The notes beneath the pieces were generated by a model. That model had not been told where the DNA came from, made no database searches, and worked only from the letters and a program-made list of their open reading frames with translations. The position numbers and the translations under genes were made by a program. From assembly GCA_938003875.1 (NCBI GenBank), contig CALKWO010000107.1:1-19191 (forward strand): 19,191 nucleotides of DNA, in the 5' to 3' direction. The DNA comes from an uncultured bacterium (GTDB taxonomy: Bacteria > Planctomycetota > Uabimicrobiia > Uabimicrobiales > JABWCH01). Position 1 is the stretch's first letter. Every line of letters begins with the position of its first letter. Below are positions 1-6,738 of the stretch, piece by piece.

Positions 1-100
1 TTAATCGTTATCTTTATCGTCTAAATGGGGAACTTATTTAATTCCGATTCCTTACGACTTTTGCTAGTTGGAAAAACTATTGATATATTGATTTTTAAAA

Positions 101-844
101 TTACGTTGGGTGATAGATTTTCCTGAGTACGACAAAGGCCTGCTCTGGCTTAAAGTCTATAGTCTTGAACTCAAAGTTCATGATGGGGTAATTGCTTCCA
201 GAAATATGAGTGATGATCTTTTTGATTCCTTGTTTGATAAAATGGTTGAAAAGATGGTATTCACAGGCAAAGCAAGCACCTGTACACTGGTATTTAGGAG
301 CAACACCTCCCAAAAAATGGATCACGGTTGTCGGGTTGATTTGCTTATGGGTATGAAAGCTGATTAAATCCTGGGTGCGCTTATCAAAGAAGCGTACCAG
401 TTGCTCTTCTGGAGATTGCTGAGACTTCTGGATATAAGCTCTGTATCTCTTTTGCGCGAATTCTTTTCCCATCATGTAGTCTATATAGATTCTATCTGTT
501 TTGAAAATCGTGTCTGCCAGTTCCAGGATAGGCTCAATATTTTCTTCTGGTAAGACTTCTTCCATAGCTACCACATCATCAAACAACGTAGTATCATATA
601 ATTTCTGAGGCAATTTTTTCGTCATTCTCAGTTGATATTCGATAAAACAGAATCCGTGTCTTTCTAAAAAATGTATTTCGGGAATTTTTTCAATTTCTAC
701 TTTTGCATAAACGTAAAGTGGATGGTATTTCTCCTGATATTCTCTCTCTAATCCAACAAAATCTTCATGGCAATCTATATCTTTGATTTGTAGCACGGAT
801 TGCTCAAAAGCCTGGCTGTCTATCTCTTCTTTCTGGACGATCAT
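101..844 (-). CDS. GNAT-like N-acyltransferase (247 aa)
   Basis: This is a probable acetyl/acyl-CoA-dependent N-acyltransferase, cytosolic, of unknown substrate. The C-terminal half fits the GNAT fold: a 'YQCTGA' segment (residues 185-190) sits where the Q-x-x-G-x-G/A CoA loop lies in the family, a helix follows, and the tail 'NYPIMNFEFKTIDF...VVLRK' (218-242) resembles the end of WecD-type sugar-amine acetyltransferases. The N-terminal 100 residues match nothing I recognise. The frame is open further upstream, but the ATG at 844 is chosen because it overlaps the SDR stop by one base (TAATG), a usual coupling arrangement, and the extra 39 codons would lie inside the SDR gene. Paired with an SDR it could belong to surface-glycan or acyl-modification metabolism (inference). 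No signal peptide or membrane span is visible. Confidence 0.55.
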   Translation of the reverse strand: MIVQKEEIDSQAFEQSVLQIKDIDCHEDFVGLEREYQEKYHPLYVYAKVEIEKIPEIHFLERHGFCFIEYQLRMTKKLPQKLYDTTLFDDVVAMEEVLPEENIEPILELADTIFKTDRIYIDYMMGKEFAQKRYRAYIQKSQQSPEEQLVRFFDKRTQDLISFHTHKQINPTTVIHFLGGVAPKYQCTGACFACEYHLFNHFIKQGIKKIITHISGSNYPIMNFEFKTIDFKPEQAFVVLRKIYHPT

Positions 845-1584
845 TAAATGTATCCGCCATCTAAAATATAGTTTTGCCCTGTAATCCACCTGGCTTCCTG
901 GGAAGCTAGAAAGGCCACCAGGGAAGAAACATCCTTTACGCTGCCTAAGCCCAATGTGCATCGTTCAATATTGGCATGCCCATGAGTCTGGATTGCCTGG
1001 TTTGTCATTTCTGTACCAATGGGGCCAGGAGAAACGCAGTTGACTCTCACTTTAGGGGCGAGTTCATGGCTCATAGTTTTTGCAGAAGCAATCAACGCAG
1101 CTTTAGACGCTCCATAAAAGGTTTGGGCTTTTTCTCCTAAAAAAGCGGAGATAGAAGCTATAAAGGTAATAGATGCATTTTCAGCAGCATATACTCTGCG
1201 GTCTGAAAACCCTTTTGCTAAAAATACAGGAGCAAAATAGTTTATATCGAAAAGTCTTTTGGCTGTATTCTCATCCAATACCTGAACAGGCTGATCGGAG
1301 ATGATTCCAGCACAGGAAATCAGCCCCTTCAACCTGCCATACTTTTCTTTCAAGCTTCTTATCCATTGGGGAAGCTCGTTAATGTTTTCCACCAGATCCT
1401 TAGTCTCCAGAAAAATCTTCTCTGGCTGACTGGCTTTTTCTTTTAATGAGGATAATCTTTCCATGTTACGACCACTAGCAATAACACTTGCGCCTAGTTC
1501 ATGGAAACGTAAGGCAATATCCTTTCCTATTCCTGAACTTGCGCCTGTAATCAGAAATATATCTTCTCGAGAAAACGAAATCAT
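844..1584 (-). CDS. SDR-family NAD(P)-dependent oxidoreductase (246 aa)
   Basis: This is a classical short-chain dehydrogenase/reductase, like FabG or a sugar/acyl ketoreductase. The Rossmann cofactor motif TGASSGIG is at residues 13-20, an 'SCAG' variant of NNAG at 90-93, the structural Asn at N115, the catalytic Ser in 'IASIS' (S144 or S146), and the YxxxK pair at Y157/K161. 'SPGPI' (185-189) and the C-terminal 'ITGQNYILDGG' (234-244) are typical. The length is normal for the family. G40-R39-like residues after strand 2 ('SGRN') suggest NADP(H) preference, but this is weak. The ATG is preceded by AGGA about 11 bases away. The stop overlaps the start of the GNAT-like gene, so the two are probably translated together. 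The substrate cannot be read from sequence. Confidence 0.9.
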   Translation of the reverse strand: MISFSREDIFLITGASSGIGKDIALRFHELGASVIASGRNMERLSSLKEKASQPEKIFLETKDLVENINELPQWIRSLKEKYGRLKGLISCAGIISDQPVQVLDENTAKRLFDINYFAPVFLAKGFSDRRVYAAENASITFIASISAFLGEKAQTFYGASKAALIASAKTMSHELAPKVRVNCVSPGPIGTEMTNQAIQTHGHANIERCTLGLGSVKDVSSLVAFLASQEARWITGQNYILDGGYI

Positions 1585-1634
1585 AGCTTTATTTTCCTAA
1601 CACGGATAAATCGTAACCAAAAAGAAAAAAATTT

Positions 1635-1694
1635 ACCGCAGATAAAAATTTTTATATTTTTTATTCTTCTCTGCGTTCTCCGCGTCTCTGCGGT
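1635..1694. repeat. Intergenic inverted repeat with 'accgcagag' core
   Basis: An 8-base perfect inverted repeat, ACCGCAGA at 1635-1642 and TCTGCGGT at 1687-1694, encloses an A/T-rich centre. In the right half TCTCTGCG occurs twice, at 1668-1675 and 1685-1692, giving on the minus strand a run of 'CGCAGAGA' words. From memory, such 'accgcagagacgc' runs are dispersed through many environmental bacterial genomes, including planctomycetes. The element lies in the 199-base gap between the sigma-54 regulator's stop (1784) and the SDR start (1584). Apart from the SDR ribosome-binding site I see no clear promoter in that gap. Confidence 0.6.
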
Positions 1695-1783
1695 GAAAAA
1701 TCTTTACACTTTTGTATGAGATTTTACTTGTAAGTGACTAAAATCGCCAATTTTACGGATAACTCCATGTTCTAAATTTCCAA

Positions 1784-3151
1784 TCAAGATTTTTCTATTC
1801 TCCATTTTTTCAATTTGTATCTCAGGCTGGAATAGGGAATATTCAAATCATTCGCTACCTGACGCAGGTTCCATTTGTTTTTTTCTAAGGCCTTAAGCAT
1901 CAGGAGTCGTTCATCTTCCATGCGAATTTCATTTAGATGGTAAAGATTGTTTTGTGTTTGCAGGAAGCCGAGTTGTTCAGGCGATATACATTCTCCTGGC
2001 GTAATCATGGCTGCTCGTTCTACTATGTTTTTGAGTTCTCGTACATTGCCTGGAAAATCATATTTATAAAGAGATTCTCTGGATTCTTGTGAAAAAAAAA
2101 GCTTTGGGCGATTGTGGTATTTTGTATAGCATGTCAGAAAGTATTCTGCCAAAGGCAAAATATCGTCTTTACGCTCTCGCAAGGGCAAAATTTTAATAGA
2201 ATATAGGTTGAGACGGTAAAAAAGGTCTCTGCGAAAACGCCCTTCTGAAATAGCTTTCTCCAGACAGGCATTTGTCGCTGTAATCACACGCACGTTCACG
2301 GAGATTTCACGCGATGCGCCTATACGGCGGAAAGTCCTTGTTTCCAAAACACGGAGCAATGCGCCTTGTGCTTTGGGCGAAAGATCCGCTACTTCATCCA
2401 AAAATAAAGTCCCATTGTGCGCCATTTCGAAATAGCCTTCTCTATCACTTATGGCACCAGTGAACGATCCTTTTATATGACCAAAAAGCTCACTTTCCAT
2501 AAGAGAGTCTGAAAGTACAGGACAGCTTACAGCGATGAACGGACTTTCAGGTATATGGGATTGCGCATGGATTCTTGTAGCAACGACTTCTTTACCTGTG
2601 CCAGTCTCCCCTGTAATTAAAATTGTGTCTATATCACATCTAACAACTTCTGCAATTTGTTCTTCAATTTTTTTCATAGAGGAGCTTGCGGCTACCATAG
2701 CAGGGTATTTAGCATTCAACACCCGACAGCTCTGCACATTTTTGAGCGTCTCGCTGAAACGCCTTGTCTCTTTACGTAAAGAACGTCTGCTTATGATCTT
2801 TTCCAGGGCATAGTCTAATTCTTCCAACTTGATAGGCTTTAATAAAAAATCCGTAGCGCCTAGACGTAACGCCTGAATCACTATATCCATGTCGCTATGT
2901 TTGCTAAGGATAATGACAGAAATTTCTTGACGGACTTCCTGGATTTTTGATAACAATGTCAATCCATCTATTTCAGGGATAAAGACATCAGCTAAAACCA
3001 TATCATAGGTTTTTGTGTTTATCCTTTGCAATGCGATGTTTCCGTCCTTGATCTTTTCTATATTATGGCCTAAATCATGGAGATAGGCACCTATAGTTTC
3101 CAGGACACTTTCTTCATTGTCTACCAAAAGGATAGAGAGAGATTCACTCAT
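1784..3151 (-). CDS. Sigma-54-dependent response regulator, NtrC family (455 aa)
   Basis: This is a three-domain transcriptional activator of sigma-54 promoters. The receiver domain (about 5-120) has acidic D11/E13, phospho-acceptor D55 in 'VLADVFIP', S83 and K105. The AAA+ domain (about 150-385) has Walker A GETGTGKE (181-188), a sigma-54-contact loop GSFTGA (228-233, a common variant of GAFTGA), Walker B 'TLFLDE' (248-253) and arginine-finger region 'GRFRRDLFYRLN' (304-315). A Fis-type helix-turn-helix closes the protein (about 418-452). The ATG at 3151 is preferred over an in-frame start 75 bases upstream: AAGG lies 7 bases before it, the receiver begins immediately after it, and it overlaps the ubiX stop by 8 bases (ATGAGTGA). 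It is the last gene of an operon with a protease and UbiX. No cognate histidine kinase gene is in the window, and I found no convincing -24/-12 promoter. Confidence 0.93.
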   Translation of the reverse strand: MSESLSILLVDNEESVLETIGAYLHDLGHNIEKIKDGNIALQRINTKTYDMVLADVFIPEIDGLTLLSKIQEVRQEISVIILSKHSDMDIVIQALRLGATDFLLKPIKLEELDYALEKIISRRSLRKETRRFSETLKNVQSCRVLNAKYPAMVAASSSMKKIEEQIAEVVRCDIDTILITGETGTGKEVVATRIHAQSHIPESPFIAVSCPVLSDSLMESELFGHIKGSFTGAISDREGYFEMAHNGTLFLDEVADLSPKAQGALLRVLETRTFRRIGASREISVNVRVITATNACLEKAISEGRFRRDLFYRLNLYSIKILPLRERKDDILPLAEYFLTCYTKYHNRPKLFFSQESRESLYKYDFPGNVRELKNIVERAAMITPGECISPEQLGFLQTQNNLYHLNEIRMEDERLLMLKALEKNKWNLRQVANDLNIPYSSLRYKLKKWRIEKS

Positions 3152-3749
3152 ATTTATGCCTTGCTTTTTTACCATTTTTTTTTGTCGAGGCCTTTTCTGT
3201 CCATAATGGATAAAGACTATGTTCAATCGAAAAAAGCTCCAGGATTTTTCCTATGATGAATTCCATCATGTCTTCTATACTCTGTGGGGAAAAATAAAAA
3301 GCCAGAGTAGGAAATACAATACTACAGCCTGACTTTTTTGCAAGAAGCATATTTTCCAGATGAATTAAAGAAAGCGGAGTTTCTCTGGGAACCAGGATTA
3401 GCTTTCGCTCTTGTTTCAGATGAACCCCAGCAGCTCTAGTAATAACGCTGTCTTCTATGCCATGTGCTATATGGGCAAGCGTATTCATAGAGCACGGAAT
3501 AATGACCATTCCATCCATGGGGTAAGAGCCTGAGCAAACACAAGAGGAAATATCGTCATCCTGATACATTTTTTCGCAAAGACAATCCCATGAGATATTT
3601 TTCTTAAGCTCGCATTCTTGGACATCTTGGGCATGATGGCTTACCACAAGATGTCTTTCAATTTTTTTTTCTTTCAATACTTCTAAAAATCTTACAGATA
3701 AAGGCAATGCACTTGCGCCTGTCACTGCAACCAAAAGTCGCTTATGCAT
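3144..3749 (-). CDS. ubiX: UbiX-family flavin prenyltransferase (201 aa)
   Basis: UbiX joins dimethylallyl phosphate to FMN to make prenylated FMN, the cofactor of UbiD-type (de)carboxylases. Family signatures are clear: 'VAVTGASA' near the N terminus (residues 7-14), 'SGSYPMDGMVIIPCSMNTLA' (73-92), 'GIEDSVITRAAGVHLKQERK' (97-116) and 'LVPRETPLSLIHLENM' (119-134), then 'AFYFSPQSIEDMMEF' (150-164). The last 20 or so residues are a lysine-rich tail whose DNA also supplies the ribosome-binding site of the downstream regulator. The ATG at 3749 overlaps the protease stop by 8 bases (ATGCATAA), and the upstream in-frame Met lies well inside the protease. No ubiD gene is nearby, so the user of the cofactor must be encoded elsewhere. 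Its place between a protease and a sigma-54 regulator is unusual. Confidence 0.93.
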   Translation of the reverse strand: MHKRLLVAVTGASALPLSVRFLEVLKEKKIERHLVVSHHAQDVQECELKKNISWDCLCEKMYQDDDISSCVCSGSYPMDGMVIIPCSMNTLAHIAHGIEDSVITRAAGVHLKQERKLILVPRETPLSLIHLENMLLAKKSGCSIVFPTLAFYFSPQSIEDMMEFIIGKILELFSIEHSLYPLWTEKASTKKNGKKARHKYE

Positions 3750-4686
3750 ACAATGCCTTAATATTGATTCCTTCCAGCAATTTTGTAGGAGAAACAATAC
3801 CATATCCATAGAAATTGTCTTTTCCTATTTCTCCTGCATCATCTGCTGTACGGATCAAATGTTCCCGAATTTTTTCAGGAGTATCAATCGGGGTCTTTTT
3901 GCTTTTTGATTTTCTGTGTTCTGAAATAAGCAAAGCCAAAACGCCTGTGATAAAAGGAGTTGCCATGCTCGTTCCAGAGAGAATAGCATATTCGTTTTTC
4001 AAGAAGGTAGAATAGATCTCTTCACCAGGTGCCATGATGTCGAGTTCTTCGCCATCAGAAGAAAACCAGCTTCTTTTCAGATATTTATTGACAGAGCCAA
4101 CGGCAATAGTTTCTGGATAGCGTGCAGGATATCCCATATCATTGTCATCGTATTCGTCTCCATCGTTTCCTGCTGCTGCTACAATGGTGATATTTTTCTT
4201 ATAAGCTCTTTTTATCGCATCATGGATGGAAGAATGAGGAGTTGCGCTTCCTAAAGACATGGATATGACATCCATTTTATTTTCCACTGCCCAATCAATC
4301 CCTTGGGCGATCATCTCAAAGCTGCCATAGCCTTGGTCTCCTAATACTTTTACAGCATAAATCTCTGCCTTCGGAGCTACCCCAACTACTCCAAAGTCAT
4401 TATTTTGTGCTGCGATGATGCCTGCAACATGAGTTCCATGTCCTTGACGATCTATATAGTCTTTTTTATCCGATGAACTAAAATTGATTCCCCCTTTGAT
4501 ATTGACTTTAAGATCGGGATGATCGATAACTCCAGTATCGAGAACCGCTACCTTAACGCCTTCTCCTTGTGTTAGCTTCCAGATATCATAAACACGCAAT
4601 GTCTTAATTCCCCAATCCATAACTTGTTTAGCTAATTCTTTTTCAAATTTTATAGGCGTAGTCTTGATTTGAATATCTTGATTCAT
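3742..4686 (-). CDS. Subtilisin-like serine protease, intracellular type (314 aa)
   Basis: This is an S8-family peptidase with the full catalytic set: Asp D50 in 'VAVLDTGV', His H83 in 'GHGTHVAG', oxyanion-hole N174 in 'AAGND' and Ser S240 in 'GTSMATP'. There is no signal peptide or membrane helix. The protease domain starts after about 40 residues, and the overall length is close to that of Bacillus intracellular subtilisins, so a cytosolic enzyme is likely. The N-terminal 40 residues could act as a short propeptide, although I do not see the LIPY-type motif of that group. AAGGA lies about 9 bases before the ATG. The gene is 50 bases downstream of the 91-aa gene and overlaps ubiX by 8 bases. 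No dedicated inhibitor is recognisable nearby, but the 91-aa protein is a candidate partner (inference). Confidence 0.93.
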   Translation of the reverse strand: MNQDIQIKTTPIKFEKELAKQVMDWGIKTLRVYDIWKLTQGEGVKVAVLDTGVIDHPDLKVNIKGGINFSSSDKKDYIDRQGHGTHVAGIIAAQNNDFGVVGVAPKAEIYAVKVLGDQGYGSFEMIAQGIDWAVENKMDVISMSLGSATPHSSIHDAIKRAYKKNITIVAAAGNDGDEYDDNDMGYPARYPETIAVGSVNKYLKRSWFSSDGEELDIMAPGEEIYSTFLKNEYAILSGTSMATPFITGVLALLISEHRKSKSKKTPIDTPEKIREHLIRTADDAGEIGKDNFYGYGIVSPTKLLEGINIKALYA

Positions 4687-4736
4687 GTTTTTTTTCCTTT
4701 TTGAAATAAATTACCACAAAGTTTGGGTACACAATT

Positions 4737-5012
4737 TCAACGTGTTTTGGTCTTTTCCAATGTCACCAGTTCGTTCCAGATCCTTTGAAGGTCGGCCAGC
4801 TTATCCAAATATTTCTCTTTATATGTCTGAAATTTATAGAAATACGTATCGGGTTGTATAATGGCTTCTTCGATACATTCTTTATCGTCCCAAAGTTCTT
4901 CCAGCAAGCATTCTCTTAACTTACGCTGAAGACGTTCGATTAATTGCCTTATTTCCAGATTATGGTTTTCTGGCTTTTGATGCTCGTCTTCTATTTTATG
5001 ATATGTATTCAT
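4737..5012 (-). CDS. Hypothetical helical protein, first gene of the protease operon (91 aa)
   Basis: I do not recognise this family. The protein is small, highly charged and predicted by eye to be almost all helix: after a polar N-terminal 20 residues come two amphipathic stretches (about 20-55 and 62-88) separated by 'QPDTYFYK'. It has no cysteine pair suited to a metal site, no membrane span and no signal peptide. AAGG sits 8 bases before the ATG, and the codon pattern is continuous to the stop. It is the promoter-proximal gene of the protease/UbiX/regulator operon, so it may be an adaptor, chaperone or inhibitor for the protease, but that is only inference from position. Confidence 0.65.
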   Translation of the reverse strand: MNTYHKIEDEHQKPENHNLEIRQLIERLQRKLRECLLEELWDDKECIEEAIIQPDTYFYKFQTYKEKYLDKLADLQRIWNELVTLEKTKTR

Positions 5013-5045
5013 AAGTTTTGCCTTCCCAGAACAGAAAAATAGAAT

Positions 5046-5100
5046 TTTTCTTGACGCTTATATTTAAGCTTATCATACAAGGCATACAGAGTCAAGAAAA
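5046..5100. promoter_or_regulatory. Ten-base inverted repeat spanning the protease-operon promoter region
   Basis: TTTTCTTGAC at 5046-5055 and GTCAAGAAAA at 5091-5100 form a perfect 10-base inverted repeat with a 35-base centre. The arms carry TTGAC on both strands. The minus-strand arm coincides with the -35 of the candidate promoter for the 91-aa gene, so the repeat could be an operator or a looping site. It could also simply reflect two facing -35-like boxes. Confidence 0.4.
5067..5095 (-). promoter_or_regulatory. Candidate sigma-70 promoter of the protease/UbiX/regulator operon
   Basis: On the minus strand TTGACT (5095-5090) is followed after 17 bases by TAAGCT (5072-5067), which is preceded by TGA as in an extended -10. 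Transcription would start near 5060, about 48 bases before the ATG at 5012. The -10 matches consensus at only half its positions. Confidence 0.4.
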
Positions 5101-5230
5101 GACGAAAAAAAATAATGCAGTAAGTCAAAAAATAAGAGAAAAATAAAATTTTTTATTGCTTAGCTTAAGAATTTTTAAATTTAAAATATTGATTATTAAT
5201 AGCTTATGAAATACAATGCAATCGGTTTAG

Positions 5231-5266
5231 AGGGTATTGAACAAAGATGCAGGGATTGCGCTGTGT
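5231..5266 (-). repeat. Partial copy of the dispersed repeat found at 12531-12739
   Basis: The plus strand reads 'gggtattgaacaaagatgc' and then 'agggattgcgctg' (5232-5263). The same words, with four base differences, occur at 12655-12686 inside the large inverted-repeat island. The match begins next to the stop codon of the GalT-like gene and fades near 5230. Only about half of an 83-base unit is present. The rest of the 5101-5230 gap is A/T-rich with no gene that I can support. Confidence 0.7.
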
Positions 5267-5275
5267 CTATCCCTG
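5250..5275 (-). terminator. Hairpin overlapping the end of the GalT-like gene
   Basis: CAGGGAT (5250-5256) and ATCCCTG (5269-5275) make a perfect 7-base stem with a 12-base loop that contains the stop codon (5267-5269). On the minus strand only a weak T-rich stretch follows, so it may act as a poor terminator or an mRNA 3'-end stabiliser rather than a classic intrinsic terminator. One arm comes from the dispersed repeat. Confidence 0.3.
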
Positions 5276-6367
5276 ACAGCAGTACAACTCTGAAATTTTT
5301 GTTCTGTAGAGAGTCGTTGACTCTTCTGGCGTTAGCAGGCAGGTATATGCCCCCAGATGTTCGTAGCCTCCCATTTCCTGCGTATGAGGTATAATTTCAA
5401 TGTAGAGCCCACCTATTTCTCCTATATGAAACAAAAGGTTATATGCTGGTTCTTTTTCCAGATAAGGCATAAGCATCAAAACAGAAGAAATGGCTTCCTT
5501 TAGAGCCTCTGCTAGTCCATGTATTTCACTCTGGCTTAGAGAGTGCAGATAATTTTTTTTTGCATTCTGGAAACAAATGCTCGCATCGAGCATACGCTTC
5601 ATGCAAAAGGGTGTAAAAAGCAAAACCTGGCCATGACTATAGCTTTTGATGAGGAGATTCTGCCCTCCTTTCTCTTGAAGGATAGTGCTGAATCCTTTGC
5701 CTTCCTGTTGTAGCAATTGCTGGTCTCTGAGAATGGCAGATGGCATTATGTTGCTATGAATAATTTGCAAATGTCCATGCTTTAAGGAGCTACCAGATTG
5801 CCTTCCATAATTTTTGATGATCCAGATATAACCGCGAATTCCTTCTCCGCAGGCAGGACTGTCTTGCGTTAAAAGATATTTTTCCACAGCAGCCAGACGC
5901 TCAAGGCAAACCACAATATCCTTAACAGGCATATTGTGCAAATCTTTATCATGCTCTGTGCTATGCCACTGCAAAAGATGTGTTCCCAGGGCGTTGTCTC
6001 CAGAGGCTTTTGCTTCAGGCCATTGCGCAGCCCCAAAGGGATAAACGATGGGAAATAAATTGGCGTTGATAAAGGTATAGCCTGTACTTAGAGCTGCTGT
6101 ATCCCAGATTTCTGTCGTTTCCCCCAAACAGACAGGACAGGGCTTTTCTGTATCTTCTTGTAAAATATTGACATAATCGTGAGGACGGTTTTTCCGCTTT
6201 AGGGAATAGACTATTGTGTCTTGCGTTCTAGGGTCTATGCTAACCATCTCTTCTGGAAGATTTTGGGCAACAAGAAGATTTTGTCGAAGAAATCCTATCC
6301 TATTCTGATAGCTCAGCTTTTCTAAGGGCAAAGCATGGACAATCAATTTTTCCAAATTTTTGTTCAT
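5267..6367 (-). CDS. Divergent GalT-like / HIT-superfamily nucleotidyltransferase (366 aa)
   Basis: This resembles galactose-1-phosphate uridylyltransferase and its relatives. C77-x2-C80 ('PCPVC') matches the zinc-binding pair of GalT, H130/H135 lie in the region of a further metal ligand, and H197-G-H199-L-Q201 matches the HxHxQ active-site motif in which the second His is the nucleophile that carries the nucleotidyl group. 'NYGRQSGSSLKHGHLQI' is like the G-x-S-x-x-HxHxQ lead-in of GalT. C-terminal 'IEIIPHTQEMGGYEHLGAY' (323-341) is like the GalT second half. Sequence between the motifs is too divergent to assign galactose as substrate, and no galK or galE is nearby. A phosphorylase-like or other nucleotide-transfer role is possible. 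AGGA lies 9 bases before the ATG, 3 bases after the anti-sigma-like gene. Confidence 0.7.
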   Translation of the reverse strand: MNKNLEKLIVHALPLEKLSYQNRIGFLRQNLLVAQNLPEEMVSIDPRTQDTIVYSLKRKNRPHDYVNILQEDTEKPCPVCLGETTEIWDTAALSTGYTFINANLFPIVYPFGAAQWPEAKASGDNALGTHLLQWHSTEHDKDLHNMPVKDIVVCLERLAAVEKYLLTQDSPACGEGIRGYIWIIKNYGRQSGSSLKHGHLQIIHSNIMPSAILRDQQLLQQEGKGFSTILQEKGGQNLLIKSYSHGQVLLFTPFCMKRMLDASICFQNAKKNYLHSLSQSEIHGLAEALKEAISSVLMLMPYLEKEPAYNLLFHIGEIGGLYIEIIPHTQEMGGYEHLGAYTCLLTPEESTTLYRTKISELYCCQG

Positions 6368-6370
6368 AAG

Positions 6371-6736
6371 TCAGTTCCTGATGATATCCCAGGAAGAAAA
6401 CAGAGAGGGGCTGTCGGTTTTTCCTGAGTGGAATGTTGACAACAAAATTTTATTGGACAAAGCTATCTCTGTAATCTCTTGGGGAAAAGTCTCTTTATTC
6501 GACTTTTCATATACCATAGAAGGAGAGGAAAGAAAAGCATTTTCTTTTTCTTTTTTTACCCAAAAGGAAAAAAGTAAAAGGATACAGGCAGCTACAAACC
6601 ATCTTGTAAAAATTTCCATAGAGTTGTCTTTTGGTGGAGCTAAAGCAGAGCGGATACATCTTTCTCTGAGAGCTCTGGATGGCGTGATAGGTTGCCATTG
6701 CTGCATTTTTTTTTCTAAAGATTCCCATTCCGACAT
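6371..6736 (-). CDS. Small single-span membrane protein, probable anti-sigma factor (121 aa)
   Basis: The gene starts 2 bases after the ECF sigma stop (TAGCTATG). The ATG at 6736 is chosen because GGAGAG is 8 bases before it, and the longer frame would need a TTG start and would overlap the sigma gene. The order is: about 45 cytosolic residues with 'WQPITPSRALRERCI' (14-28), one hydrophobic helix (about 43-60) stopped by KKEK, and about 55 polar residues outside. Small proteins with a 'W-x-P-x-x-PS-x-x-L' N terminus and one helix often follow ECF sigma genes in PVC bacteria (recalled, not searched). No zinc-type HxxxCxxC motif is present, so it is not a ZAS-type anti-sigma. The role as sigma sequestration is inferred from position and topology. 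Confidence 0.65.
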   Translation of the reverse strand: MSEWESLEKKMQQWQPITPSRALRERCIRSALAPPKDNSMEIFTRWFVAACILLLFSFWVKKEKENAFLSSPSMVYEKSNKETFPQEITEIALSNKILLSTFHSGKTDSPSLFSSWDIIRN

Positions 6737-6738
6737 AG

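Noticed and set aside
1..100. Minus-strand open frame ending with a stop at 1-3
   Set aside because: It has no ATG, overlaps the end of the GNAT-like gene and shows no family resemblance. I see nothing supportable in this stretch.
2456..2475. GSFTGA instead of GAFTGA in the sigma-54 regulator
   Set aside because: Ser at this position is a frequent functional variant, so it is not evidence for loss of sigma-54 activation.
5206..5394. Plus-strand 62-codon frame starting near the repeat fragment
   Set aside because: It is made of the dispersed repeat and the antisense of the GalT-like C terminus, with no ribosome-binding site.
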